Source: Bacillota bacterium
Lineage (GTDB): Bacteria; Bacillota; Bacilli; Alicyclobacillales; SLC66
NCBI GenBank assembly: GCA_021820975.1
Contig: JAKADA010000020.1
Location: 1 to 37,244 of the forward strand
Direction of reading: 5' to 3'
DNA: 37,244 bases
The translations under genes were made by a program, and so were the position numbers. How positions within the stretch are numbered: the stretch's first letter is position 1; each line of letters opens with the position of its first letter. Of this stretch, positions 24,326 to 33,091 are shown one piece after another. The notes below the pieces were generated by a model. The model made no database searches. It had not been told where the DNA came from and saw only the letters and a program-made list of their open reading frames with translations.

Positions 24326-25887
24326 GAGCGATGGCCCTCTACAGTACGGGCAAACTTATGTTCCATAGCCAACGCAGGCATTTCTTGTCCAAATACAGGC
24401 CACCATTGAAAGCCACGTTTTTTAAGAAGTTCATCAGCTGATAGAGGACCAGAAGATCCTGCCGCATAGGATTCCATCGAATCCGTTTGGTTTCTAAATG
24501 TCTCTGCTAAAGGATCAACAAACTTCCAAGCAAGAGACACTTCATCCCAACGCGTAAAAAATGTGGAATCTCCACGCATCGTATCATGTAACAACCGCTC
24601 ATATGCTTCAGGGGTCACGTCGGATTCTTGGCTAAATTCCATTGCAACCGGGATCACCGATCCGTCAGATCCAGGGCGCTTGGCATTGAGTTGAAGGTAC
24701 ATGCCTTCGACGGGATTGACGCGAATCACGAGTAGGTTAGGACCTAGACCGCCATTGTGATTGAAGTAAAGATGTTCAGGCATATCTTTAAATTGAATAA
24801 CAATTTCAGTCGCTTTGGTATCCATCCGTTTGCCTGTGCGAATGTAAAAAGGAACACCAGCCCAGCGGAAGTTATCAATGAAGAGTTCGGCTGCAATGAA
24901 CGTTTCTGTTTGTGAAGATTTGTCTACCCCAGGTTCATCTGTGTAACCAGGGACCTCTTTGCCGCCATTGACACCTTGGCTGTATTGCGCATGAACGACA
25001 TGTTCAAGAACTTCTTCCGGTTTGTAGCGACGCAAGGAACGAAGCACTTTGACTTTTTCGTCACGAATCGCTTCGGTTTTTAAGCGACTCGGTGGTTCCA
25101 TCGCGATCATCATGACCATTTGCAAAATGTGATTTTGCACCATATCACGAAGGGCACCTGATTGTTCGTAGTAACCTGCACGATCTTCGACACCGACTGT
25201 TTCACTCGAAGTGATTTGAACATTTGCGATGGAACGATTGTCCCAAATCGGTTCAAAAATAGAATTGGCGAAGCGCAATACTTCGATGTTTTGTACCATT
25301 TCTTTACCAAGGTAGTGATCGATGCGGTATATCTGATCTTCTTCAAAGACTTGCCGCAATTGGTCATTCAGTTGTTGCGCCGAGGCATGATCGTGACCGA
25401 ATGGTTTCTCGATAATCAAGCGTTTAAAACCAGACCCTGCGAGAAGTCCGCATTTTTTTAATCGCAAAGCTGCCTCACCAAAAAATTCCGGGGCCATGGC
25501 AAGATAAAATACACGATTGCCTGGCAAACTTTCCTTTTGTTCAAGAGATATGATCGTGTTGTTCATCGCCGTAAAGTCATCATCAGAATCCACATGTACA
25601 GATTGATAATGGAAGCGTAAAACGAAATTTGCCCAATCCTCTTCATCCGTTATGGTCATACGACCATACATTTCGATCGACTTGCGAATTTCTGCTTGAA
25701 AGGATTCATCGGTATGTGGTCGTCGCGCGACACCAAGCACGAGCCAACGATCGGCAAATAAATTGCGTCGATATAAGCTGTAGATAGCAGGATACAGTTT
25801 TCGTTTTGCCAAATCTCCGGTCGCCCCAAACAACACGAAGGTGTGTTCAGGTGCTTTTCTGTTTTCTTCTGGTTCTAACATAGCCAT
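24322..25887 (-). CDS. zwf: Glucose-6-phosphate 1-dehydrogenase
   Basis: This 521-residue enzyme oxidises glucose 6-phosphate to 6-phosphoglucono-lactone, entering the oxidative pentose-phosphate pathway. Key motifs are nucleotide binding G-A-T-G-D-L-A (21-27), E-K161-P-F-G, and the signature R-I-D-H191-Y-L-G-K-E (188-196). AAAGGG is about 10 bases before the ATG. It is the first gene of a two-gene operon with the cyclase-family hydrolase, and divergent from the Gfo/Idh gene. The region upstream holds a 10-base palindrome ACTCTAGAGT at 25911-25920. The length is slightly over the bacterial norm of about 490. Confidence 0.97.
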   Translation of the reverse strand: MAMLEPEENRKAPEHTFVLFGATGDLAKRKLYPAIYSLYRRNLFADRWLVLGVARRPHTDESFQAEIRKSIEMYGRMTITDEEDWANFVLRFHYQSVHVDSDDDFTAMNNTIISLEQKESLPGNRVFYLAMAPEFFGEAALRLKKCGLLAGSGFKRLIIEKPFGHDHASAQQLNDQLRQVFEEDQIYRIDHYLGKEMVQNIEVLRFANSIFEPIWDNRSIANVQITSSETVGVEDRAGYYEQSGALRDMVQNHILQMVMMIAMEPPSRLKTEAIRDEKVKVLRSLRRYKPEEVLEHVVHAQYSQGVNGGKEVPGYTDEPGVDKSSQTETFIAAELFIDNFRWAGVPFYIRTGKRMDTKATEIVIQFKDMPEHLYFNHNGGLGPNLLVIRVNPVEGMYLQLNAKRPGSDGSVIPVAMEFSQESDVTPEAYERLLHDTMRGDSTFFTRWDEVSLAWKFVDPLAETFRNQTDSMESYAAGSSGPLSADELLKKRGFQWWPVFGQEMPALAMEHKFARTVEGHRS

Positions 25888-25988
25888 TCGTAGTCATCCC
25901 TTTACCTGTTACTCTAGAGTCCATTGTACTATATGTTGGTTATAGTATCATGAAAGTGGTCACCAAGTTCAAAAATGGGGGAGAAGGC

Positions 25989-26978
25989 ATGGACGATTCT
26001 ACCATCAATTGGGGAATTATGGGAACAGGGTGGATTGCACAGCAAATGCTGAGGGATTTACCCTTTGCTAAGGACGCTCGCGCAGTAGCTGTGGGTTCAC
26101 GAACAAAGGAAAGTGCAGTACGATTTGCAAAAGAGTTTTCTATCGACAAAGCTTATGGAAGTTATGAAGAACTTGTGCAGGATCCTCTTGTTGATGTGAT
26201 TTATGTGGCGACGCCGCATCCATTTCATTATGAAAATGTCATGTTGAGCTTACAAGCTGGTAAATCTGTTTTATGTGAAAAACCGCTTATGATGAATAGA
26301 GCGCAGACACAAAAAGTCATTGAACTTGCCAAAGAGAAACATCTTTTTTTCATGGAAGCGATGTGGACGCGTTTTCTGCCTGCTATTCAAAAAGTTCGCG
26401 AATGGATTGCACAAGGACGTATCGGTGACGTGCGTATGGTTAAAGCAGACTTTGGTTTTCAGGCGCCAGATGATCCAACAGGGCGTTTGCTTAATAAAAG
26501 TTTGGGCGGAGGGGCACTGCTTGACGCAGGCATCTATCCTGTGTCGTTTGCCTCAATGATTTATGGTCAACAACCGATGAAAATCATGAGTTGTGCGCAT
26601 ATAGGCGCAACAGGGGTCGATGAGCAATTCTCCTTAGTATTCTCTTACCCATCGGGTAAAAGTGCGTCACTTAACGGTGCTGTACGTGTTAATCTGCGAA
26701 GTGAAGCTTACATCTATGGTACGAAAGGATACATACATATCCCAGCCCCCTTTTTAAGTACAAAAGAAGCAAGTCTTTATATCGATAATATCGTGGCAGA
26801 AACGTTTGCTGATGCAAGTCCGTGTATGGGCTATGCGTATGAAGTACTTGAGGTGGGACGATGTTTACGAGAAGGTGTCGTAGAGAGCCTACTGATGCCA
26901 ATGCAAGAATCCCTTGCTATCATGGAGACACTTGATCAGATTCGTGACCAGTGGAATTTGCGTTATCCATTTGAATAA
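25989..26978 (+). CDS. Gfo/Idh/MocA-family oxidoreductase
   Basis: This NAD(P)-dependent dehydrogenase of about 329 residues belongs to the glucose-fructose oxidoreductase / inositol dehydrogenase family. The Rossmann motif is I-M-G-T-G-W-I-A near residues 10-17. The catalytic lysine is in C-E97-K98-P99-L, and G-G-G-A-L-L-D-A-G-I-Y begins the C-terminal substrate-binding half. It resembles trans-dihydrodiol / xylose dehydrogenase-like members, so a sugar or sugar-derived substrate is plausible. I chose ATG 25989 after GGGGGAGAAGG; an in-frame ATG at 25950 lacks a ribosome site. A hairpin follows the stop. It is divergent from zwf. Confidence 0.9.
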   Translation: MDDSTINWGIMGTGWIAQQMLRDLPFAKDARAVAVGSRTKESAVRFAKEFSIDKAYGSYEELVQDPLVDVIYVATPHPFHYENVMLSLQAGKSVLCEKPLMMNRAQTQKVIELAKEKHLFFMEAMWTRFLPAIQKVREWIAQGRIGDVRMVKADFGFQAPDDPTGRLLNKSLGGGALLDAGIYPVSFASMIYGQQPMKIMSCAHIGATGVDEQFSLVFSYPSGKSASLNGAVRVNLRSEAYIYGTKGYIHIPAPFLSTKEASLYIDNIVAETFADASPCMGYAYEVLEVGRCLREGVVESLLMPMQESLAIMETLDQIRDQWNLRYPFE

Positions 26979-26986
26979 ATGAGGTC

Positions 26987-27026
26987 AAGGGAGATAATAG
27001 GGCGAAGGTTGCTCATTGTCTCCCTT
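26987..27026 (+). terminator. Terminator-like hairpin after the Gfo/Idh gene
   Basis: A 12-bp stem (AAGGGAGA core) with one G-T pair links 26987-26998 with 27015-27026, between convergent genes. No T run follows on the plus strand (TTGCTC). Confidence 0.6.
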
Positions 27027-27069
27027 GCTCATCTGGGAATACGTTAACGTATCATCACGGTTTAGTTAC

Positions 27070-28050
27070 TTAATGAAAGCCGAGCACAGGGTGAGGTACG
27101 TAAGGTTCTTCGAGAAAGGCGATGTCATCTTTGGTCAGTGTGAGCGATACAGCTGCAACGGCATCATCGAGATGACTCATCTTAGTCGCACCAATGATTG
27201 GCGCTGTTACTGGAGATTTTTGTAACACCCACGCTAAAGCGACTTGTGCGCGCGGCACGCCATGTTGTTTGGCAACTTGTGCTACACGTTTTACGACTTT
27301 ATGATCGACATCAGCGAATGGTTCATATAAAGTACGGCCAAAAGCGTCCATGCTTGAACGTTTCGTCACATCATCAAAGTCGCGTGTTAGACGTCCACGA
27401 GCCAATGGACTCCAAGGAATAACCGCGATGTTTTCTTCAACACATAACGGCAACATTTCTCGTTCTTCTTCACGGTAGAGCAAATTAAGATAGTTTTGCA
27501 TGCTGACAAAACGTGTCCAACCGTGTTTTTCGGCAACAAATAGCGCCTTTTGAAATTGCCATGCATACATGGAAGAAGCCCCAATGTAGCGAGCTTTCCC
27601 TGCTTTAACGACATCATGTAATGCTTCCATGGTTTCTTCAATTGGCGTGTTGTAATCAAAGCGATGAATCTGATATAAGTCAACATAGTCTGTACCTAAA
27701 CGCCGTAGACTGTTGTCGATTTCTGCCATGATAGCTTTACGGGATAATCCCTCACCATTTGGTCCTTGGTGCATGCGGCCGTTGACTTTCGTGGCAAGGA
27801 CGATTTCATCTCTTTTAGCAAAATCTTTTAAGGCGCGTCCTACAATTTCTTCACTGGTTCCATCTGAATACACGTTAGCGGTATCAAAAAAATTAATGCC
27901 AAGATCGAGTGCTTTTTTAATAAAAGGGCGAGCCTGTTCTTCGTCCAATACCCATGCGTGATTACCACGCTCAGGTTCCCCGTAACTCATGCAACCAAGG
28001 CATATGCGAGATACATCCATCCCCGTATGGCCAAACTTTACGTAATCCAT
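27070..28050 (-). CDS. Aldo/keto reductase
   Basis: This 326-residue NADPH-dependent oxidoreductase of the aldo/keto reductase fold reduces aldehydes or ketones. The catalytic tetrad is D56 (F-F-D-T-A), Y61 (V-Y-S-D-G), K88 (L-A-T-K-V) and H129 (Y-Q-I-H-R). The C-terminal coenzyme region has S-P-V-T-A-P-I-I-G-A-T. It belongs to the YajO / general stress type (GSP69-like) group. The ATG has AGAGGGATC upstream. It is divergent from the TetR-family regulator at 28191, which could control it. Substrate unknown. Confidence 0.93.
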   Translation of the reverse strand: MDYVKFGHTGMDVSRICLGCMSYGEPERGNHAWVLDEEQARPFIKKALDLGINFFDTANVYSDGTSEEIVGRALKDFAKRDEIVLATKVNGRMHQGPNGEGLSRKAIMAEIDNSLRRLGTDYVDLYQIHRFDYNTPIEETMEALHDVVKAGKARYIGASSMYAWQFQKALFVAEKHGWTRFVSMQNYLNLLYREEEREMLPLCVEENIAVIPWSPLARGRLTRDFDDVTKRSSMDAFGRTLYEPFADVDHKVVKRVAQVAKQHGVPRAQVALAWVLQKSPVTAPIIGATKMSHLDDAVAAVSLTLTKDDIAFLEEPYVPHPVLGFH

Positions 28051-28142
28051 GTGGATCCCTCTTTTCGTTTATCCAATATGTACCTCACTTGCTCTATTAT
28101 TGTGCAACAAATATTGTGGTGATCGCAACCACCCATAGGTAT

Positions 28143-28157
28143 TGCAATTTTTGCAAG
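28143..28157. promoter_or_regulatory. Repeat of TTGCAA in the reductase / TetR promoter region
   Basis: Two copies of the self-complementary hexamer TTGCAA separated by TTT form a 15-base element between divergent genes. TetR proteins often bind such symmetric sites near their own gene. This rests on position and symmetry only. Confidence 0.35.
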
Positions 28158-28190
28158 ATCATCGTTCACTGATCATAGAAGGTGATTGCC

Positions 28191-28754
28191 ATGTCAGAAT
28201 CACACATTACAAAACATGTATTAACTGAATCAATCAAGCAATTGATGAAAACAAAACCGTTAGAGAGGATCTCAATACAACAGATCGTAGACAACTGCGG
28301 ATTAAATCGCCAAACATTTTATTATCATTTCAAGGACAAATTTGATATCGTCAATTTTATTTACTATACAGAAGCAGTGGAAAATATTGCAGATTGCAAG
28401 AACTATCAAAATTGGCGCGAGGGAATGGAAAAAGTTCTGACCCATATCGCAAACAATAAAACCTTTTATAAAAATGCGTTGCAAACGCCAGGAGAAAATA
28501 CATTTAAGCGCTATTTTTTCGATGTTTGTTATCAATTAATTATGTCGGTGATTCAAGAACTTTCTTCAACGCTGAAAGTATGCGATGAGGATTGTGTGTT
28601 TATTGCGAAGTTTTATACGCATGCATTTGTAGGCATGACAACGCAATGGATCATGAATGAGATAAAAGAAACTCCAGATCAACTTGCAAAGCGAATTCAC
28701 GACATTGTGGAAGGAAGTATGCTGAGCGCTCTTAGACGCTTTACCAGGGACTAG
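28191..28754 (+). CDS. TetR-family transcriptional regulator, DhaS-like
   Basis: This is a regulator of about 187 residues. The N-terminal helix-turn-helix (I-S-I-Q-Q-I-V-D-N-C-G-L-N-R-Q-T-F-Y-Y-H-F-K-D-K) is typical of TetR. The C-terminal half (T-F-Y-K-N-A-L ... F-K-R-Y-F-F-D-V ... F-Y-T-H-A-F-V-G) matches the DhaS/TetR_C type used by dihydroxyacetone-kinase activators and relatives. The ATG at 28191 has GAAGGTG upstream. It sits divergent from the aldo/keto reductase and convergent with oleate hydratase. The shared promoter region has a TTGCAA-TTT-TTGCAA repeat at about 28143-28157. Control of the reductase is plausible, unproven. Confidence 0.9.
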   Translation: MSESHITKHVLTESIKQLMKTKPLERISIQQIVDNCGLNRQTFYYHFKDKFDIVNFIYYTEAVENIADCKNYQNWREGMEKVLTHIANNKTFYKNALQTPGENTFKRYFFDVCYQLIMSVIQELSSTLKVCDEDCVFIAKFYTHAFVGMTTQWIMNEIKETPDQLAKRIHDIVEGSMLSALRRFTRD

Positions 28755-28764
28755 CTAAGAAAGT

Positions 28765-28802
28765 AAGGAATCACGAAGCTCTTTTACGCCAAGTGATTCC
28801 TT
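28765..28802. terminator. Terminator between tetR and oleate hydratase genes
   Basis: A 10-bp perfect stem AAGGAATCAC (28765-28774) / GTGATTCCTT (28793-28802) followed by GTTCG lies between convergent genes. Confidence 0.7.
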
Positions 28803-28825
28803 GTTCGATCTGCTGTGAGGTAAGA

Positions 28826-30475
28826 TTACCCGATCATTCGTTTGACTAATTCGAGTTCCATCTGGAGATTATCGTCTTTCAGTAATGTTTTGAGTGTGTT
28901 GATTAGCACGCGAACATCGTACTGGCCTTGGTAAATGGGTGTAATGGGCTTATTGATCGCAAGTAGGGTGTAGACGGCTGTCTGCGCCGAACGCACGGAA
29001 TAATCCACGGTGAAGACAACATCATCAGGTATCTCCGAAAATTGGCCAAGAAAAGCGAGATTCGTGCTTGAATCGGGTACGACTTTCGGACGATCACCTT
29101 TTGCTCTGGTTAGAAATTGGCTCGTAATAAACGGCATGATACAAGGAATACATTTGGCGTTTTCACACATTTGGTCAAATTCATCTAGAAATCCCAATTG
29201 TCCACATAACTCTTGTAAAATTTCTTTGCCCGTACAATCTGTCATTTTCTTTTTGACAAAGTCCCCAACATTATCGGGAAATAGCGCATAACCCCAAAAC
29301 ACTTGTACGTCCCTTGGCTGATTGATGAAATGGGGTTGATAAGGCACAACGATCGACATCAACCAACTTGAGTCTTTGCATGTAAGTAGCGCACCTGTAC
29401 CAGGTTGATTGTTGGAAAATGCAATGATCTTATCAAGTAATGCACGATCGTATAACGTGATAGTAAATGACTCCCATAGGGATTCAGGAATTCGTTGATC
29501 AAATATGCTCGGATTACCAAAATTAAGGCTTTTTTTCGCGATATTCTCCCATAAAGCCCAAGCACCATCTGCCTCTTTATCAAGGACGGCAGGGGCACTA
29601 TTCATTGTGCCCAAACTTGCGCCTGATGTCATCGATCCGATGGTGACAAATACAACGTCTTGAGAGCGGATAGGCGTCACAAATGGTTGATTATCGCGTG
29701 TGCCATGGATTGCTATAACAGTTTGTTTCTCATTTTCTGGCGCAAAATCAAGCGCGGTTACCGTGCAATGGAAATCAAAATGGACCCCATGTGCTTCAAG
29801 CCATTTTGTGATCGGCAAAATGATCGAATCGTATTGGTTAAACGGCGTTCGACGGACACCTGAGAGATCAGAGATTCTCGGTAGTTCATGTAAAAACCGG
29901 TGCAAGTACCTTTTAAACTCCACAGCGCTGTGCCAAGGTTGAAAAGCAAACGTCGTGGCCCACATAAACCAAAAAGTCGTAGAAAAAAAGGATGGAGGAA
30001 AACATTCATCGATACGTTTTGTGCCAAGTACTTCTTCAGGTAATAACATTATATCAAGCATGGCTAAACGATGAGTACGGTCAAACCCTAACATGCTTAC
30101 ATCGATTTTATTCAGATTTTTATCGATAAGACGGGCTTTACCACTTGTTTTGATCTGCTGGTTAAATGAGTAAAACTCATCTTTGATCGTTAGTTTTTGA
30201 TCATGCAAAGAGGGTATGGTATCCATAATTCCAAATAGGCAAGTATAGGCTTCTTCATCGAACATACGCCCGCCTCGAATTACGTACCCATGTTCTGCAT
30301 CTCCAGAACCATCCATACTACCGCCTGTCACATTGGATTCTTCAAGAATATGAATATGGTCGCCAGCAATATGTCCGTCCCGAATGAGAAATACGGCACT
30401 TGTTAGTGACGCAATGCCTCCACCAACTAAGTAAAATTCTCGTGTATCGATGTCCCACTTTAGGTCTTGCACCAT
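28826..30475 (-). CDS. ohyA: Oleate hydratase (myosin-cross-reactive antigen family)
   Basis: This 549-residue FAD-binding enzyme of the oleate hydratase family adds water to the cis-9 double bond of unsaturated fatty acids. The FAD motif is L-V-G-G-G-I-A-S-L-T-S at about residues 16-26. The second flavin region has E-E-S-N-V-T-G-G-S-M-D-G-S-G. The loop that usually reads G-G-R-E-M is here G-G-R70-M71-F-D-E-E-A-Y-T-C, so the position of the usual catalytic Glu holds Met, as I recall for the monomeric Rhodococcus-type group. The start has AGGAGG 8 bases upstream. It is monocistronic, between a TetR gene and a polysaccharide deacetylase. A role in detoxifying unsaturated fatty acids is known for relatives. 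Confidence 0.93.
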   Translation of the reverse strand: MVQDLKWDIDTREFYLVGGGIASLTSAVFLIRDGHIAGDHIHILEESNVTGGSMDGSGDAEHGYVIRGGRMFDEEAYTCLFGIMDTIPSLHDQKLTIKDEFYSFNQQIKTSGKARLIDKNLNKIDVSMLGFDRTHRLAMLDIMLLPEEVLGTKRIDECFPPSFFSTTFWFMWATTFAFQPWHSAVEFKRYLHRFLHELPRISDLSGVRRTPFNQYDSIILPITKWLEAHGVHFDFHCTVTALDFAPENEKQTVIAIHGTRDNQPFVTPIRSQDVVFVTIGSMTSGASLGTMNSAPAVLDKEADGAWALWENIAKKSLNFGNPSIFDQRIPESLWESFTITLYDRALLDKIIAFSNNQPGTGALLTCKDSSWLMSIVVPYQPHFINQPRDVQVFWGYALFPDNVGDFVKKKMTDCTGKEILQELCGQLGFLDEFDQMCENAKCIPCIMPFITSQFLTRAKGDRPKVVPDSSTNLAFLGQFSEIPDDVVFTVDYSVRSAQTAVYTLLAINKPITPIYQGQYDVRVLINTLKTLLKDDNLQMELELVKRMIG

Positions 30476-30602
30476 CGGCTTTGCCTCCTAGACTTTTGAA
30501 TGGATCGTTTCGCAGTCATCGTAGGGCTAAAGGGCAAGATGAAGCTATAAACACTTTTCTTGTTTTGTCAGAATTTCAGACAGTCCTTCGACTTTGTCTA
30601 GC

Positions 30603-31352
30603 TTAGCGCACAGTACGCACAGTGCTTCGATGGGGAGCTAACAATTCTGGGATCGTGACAAGATCATAGCCTTGATGTCGTAATGCTCGAATGATTGCAG
30701 GCAAAGCCGCAACAGTTCCCGATAGATTTTCTGGAGGGAATGCTGAGCAATGTTGCAATATGATCGCGCCAGGGTGAACATGTGCCAAGATTTTGTGTTG
30801 CACTTGCATCGATGAAAGACTTCGCCAATCGGTAGAATCCACCGACCAATTAACGGCCCAATAGCCCATTTGATGCAGTTGATTCAATATCGTCGTATTG
30901 ATATTGCCGTATGGAGCACGAAACCAAGGCGTATGGATTCCAGTGATGCGGCGAATGGCACGATCGGTAAATAAAATTTCTCGCACGATGTCAGGGGAAC
31001 TTACACGAAATAAATTTGCATGATCAAAGGAATGATTACCAATGGAGTGCCCCTCTTGCACGATGCGGCGAAGCACAGAAGGATAGCGTATCGCTTGCGT
31101 ACCTAAGATAAAAAAGGTTGCTTTGACATGCTCATGTCGTAAAATGGTGAGTATTTGTGGTGTATAACGAAGATCTGGGCCATCATCAAATGTGAGGGCG
31201 ACTTGGTGGCTAACCGGTCCACGATAGGAAAAGGAAGCTGGGAAGTTATGCGCATAGAGTGTCCAATTCATCGTTTCTTTCGCTGTGGACGGTGCATACA
31301 AAGCTACAAAACTGCTTAACATTATAGCAATCAGTAGGAAGATCGATCTCAT
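30603..31352 (-). CDS. Exported polysaccharide deacetylase (NodB domain)
   Basis: This protein of about 249 residues has an N-terminal signal or anchor segment (M-R-S-I-F-L-L-I-A-I-M-L-S-S-F-V-A-L-Y-A), then a NodB deacetylase barrel. All five motifs show: T-F-D-D-G-P (catalytic base and metal Asp), H-S-F-D-H (metal His pair), R-A-P-Y-G, D-S-T-D-W, and I-L-Q-H. It should remove acetyl groups from peptidoglycan or a similar wall polymer. I chose ATG 31352, with GGAG 8 bases upstream; ATG 31358 is the next best, and the open frame reaches 31430. It is divergent from a GT39-like glycosyltransferase, which also suits envelope work. Confidence 0.92.
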   Translation of the reverse strand: MRSIFLLIAIMLSSFVALYAPSTAKETMNWTLYAHNFPASFSYRGPVSHQVALTFDDGPDLRYTPQILTILRHEHVKATFFILGTQAIRYPSVLRRIVQEGHSIGNHSFDHANLFRVSSPDIVREILFTDRAIRRITGIHTPWFRAPYGNINTTILNQLHQMGYWAVNWSVDSTDWRSLSSMQVQHKILAHVHPGAIILQHCSAFPPENLSGTVAALPAIIRALRHQGYDLVTIPELLAPHRSTVRTVR

Positions 31353-31563
31353 GTTCATCACTCCCTCTTCATATCTCATGAACAAGTAGGCATACTTTGC
31401 GCATTGTCCGTTAAGCCTATCCATCGACATGCTTATAAAAAGAAAAAATATAGGTTATTGCGAAAATGGTTGCCTTCTTTAACACTATATGGGGAAAAGG
31501 GGTATGTCGTTGGGTGAAGTAGGGTAGCATGTTACCATTGATTCTCAGATGAAGGAGTTTATG

Positions 31564-32802
31564 ATGTCGCAAAAGTCGTATGCACACCTGACGATCATCC
31601 TGTCCATGCTTGGCTATCTATGTCTTGATACCTTTTTTTACACGATGCATCCGCAACGTTATTTTTCAGGGTTTGATGATCTGGGCTATATCATGACTGC
31701 ACAAAATATTGTGTTACACCACATGATCTTATTTTTAGGTGATACAAGACCATCTGTTTACGTCATGCCAGGATATCCTTTGTGGATCGCTTTATTTTAT
31801 GAGTTGTTTGGTATTGGACGCGATGCCTTATGGATAGTTCGTACATCGCAAATGTTTATGATGATCGGTTCAGCATTGATTATGTATCGCTTAGCAAAAA
31901 AATCCTTTGGTCAATTAATCGGCGTGTTGGCGTTTGAAGCGTGTCTTTTTTTACCCGACTTTGTGCTGACGCCGCTTTTCCTCTATACCGAATCCATATT
32001 TATCTTGTTGTCGACGGCGACTTTTTACATGGCTACTTTGCTATACGAAAGGCCAACAAAAAAATGCATGGTTATTTTTACCGTACTGCTTGGATTTTCT
32101 CTTTTAGTACGTCCAACGATCGCGATTTTCCCTGCAGTACTTTTGCTTTGGATGGCTATCTCTCGGCGCGTAGTTTGGAAAATATTTTTTGCGTATGCAG
32201 GCATCGGCATGGTACTTTGTTCTTTGTTGCTTACGCCTTGGTGGATACGCAATGCGACGTTATACCATACTTTTATCCCCTTTACATCGTCTTCTGGAAA
32301 TCCGTTACTTTATGGGACATTTCCGATCGGTTATTCTACGAAATTTCCAGCTAAAGAACCGACGTTTATTGTTATGACAGAGCGTGAAAAACATCTATTT
32401 CAAAAAGACATGTCATCTTTGTATGCACGCGATCAGGCTGATCGACAAATGGCTGTTCGAAATTTTCGCTATGAGTGGGATAAAAACCCTTTGCGTGTCA
32501 TGGCATCGTATACTATTGGAAAATTCATCAACTTCTATACGACAATGGATTGGTTTGGTTCCTTTCCTCGAATTACGCGTATCCAACGAATCTTACTTCA
32601 TTGGACATTTCTTTTTTTGGCGGTTCTTGGTTTGATCAAGTATCGTAAAATTGCCTATGTCCAAGTTTTTTTCCTTTACGCTCTGTCGACGCAAGTCGTA
32701 TATCAAGTCTATTTGTCCATGGCTCGGTATGCGTTACCTGTGGAATTTTTGTTGACACCTTTTGCGGCGCTTACTTTGGTTCGACTGGTGAAAGCGTTAT
32801 AG
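31564..32802 (+). CDS. Membrane glycosyltransferase, GT39/ArnT-like
   Basis: This polytopic protein of about 412 residues has eight or more predicted helices. The first outer loop has F-D-D-L-G-Y-I-M-T-A-Q-N, the acidic pair typical of lipid-phosphate-sugar-dependent transferases (GT39/PMT and ArnT-type). P-G-Y-P-L-W-I-A-L-F-Y and T-P-W-W-I-R-N-A-T-L-Y further match the family. It would move a sugar from a polyprenyl-phosphate carrier to protein, lipid or wall polymer outside the membrane. AAGGAG favours ATG 31564, 6 bases away; an adjacent ATG lies at 31561 and the frame opens at 31549. The acceptor is unknown. Confidence 0.82.
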   Translation: MSQKSYAHLTIILSMLGYLCLDTFFYTMHPQRYFSGFDDLGYIMTAQNIVLHHMILFLGDTRPSVYVMPGYPLWIALFYELFGIGRDALWIVRTSQMFMMIGSALIMYRLAKKSFGQLIGVLAFEACLFLPDFVLTPLFLYTESIFILLSTATFYMATLLYERPTKKCMVIFTVLLGFSLLVRPTIAIFPAVLLLWMAISRRVVWKIFFAYAGIGMVLCSLLLTPWWIRNATLYHTFIPFTSSSGNPLLYGTFPIGYSTKFPAKEPTFIVMTEREKHLFQKDMSSLYARDQADRQMAVRNFRYEWDKNPLRVMASYTIGKFINFYTTMDWFGSFPRITRIQRILLHWTFLFLAVLGLIKYRKIAYVQVFFLYALSTQVVYQVYLSMARYALPVEFLLTPFAALTLVRLVKAL

Positions 32803-33056
32803 TTGTAAGAGGTATGGTGAGAGGGAAACATCATATTACGGTCAATCAAATTGCGCCTGGATGGACGATCAGCGATCGTGACCGTGAAAATCGCACTGAG
32901 CAACAAGATGCCTATGAAGCTCATGTACCTCTTAGGCGTCGCGGTACAGACCAGGAAATAGCCAATGCAGTTGCATTTTTTGCGTCTGATTTGGCGAGTT
33001 TTACAACTGGCGCTTTTATTCCCGTGAATGGCGGAACAACCATGCCTGCGATTTAG
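32799..33056 (+). pseudogene. Short-chain dehydrogenase/reductase, C-terminal remnant
   Basis: About 80 codons give the end of an SDR protein: G-K-H-H-I-T-V-N-Q-I-A-P-G-W-T, then H-V-P-L-R-R-R-G-T-D-Q-E-I-A-N-A-V-A-F-F-A-S-D-L-A-S-F-T-T-G and the final V-N-G-G-T-T. The family needs about 250 residues. The NAD-binding half and the Y-x-x-x-K active site are missing, since the fragment begins right at the stop of the glycosyltransferase gene. An ATG at 32814 could start it, with only a weak ribosome site. It is probably a deletion scar and should have no dehydrogenase activity. Confidence 0.8.
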
Positions 33057-33091
33057 TATTTTTACTGTAATAAAAGAGGGGAGAATGTACG

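Noticed and set aside
28302-28535. Minus-strand frame of 77 codons inside the TetR gene
   Set aside because: Antisense shadow with no start signals.
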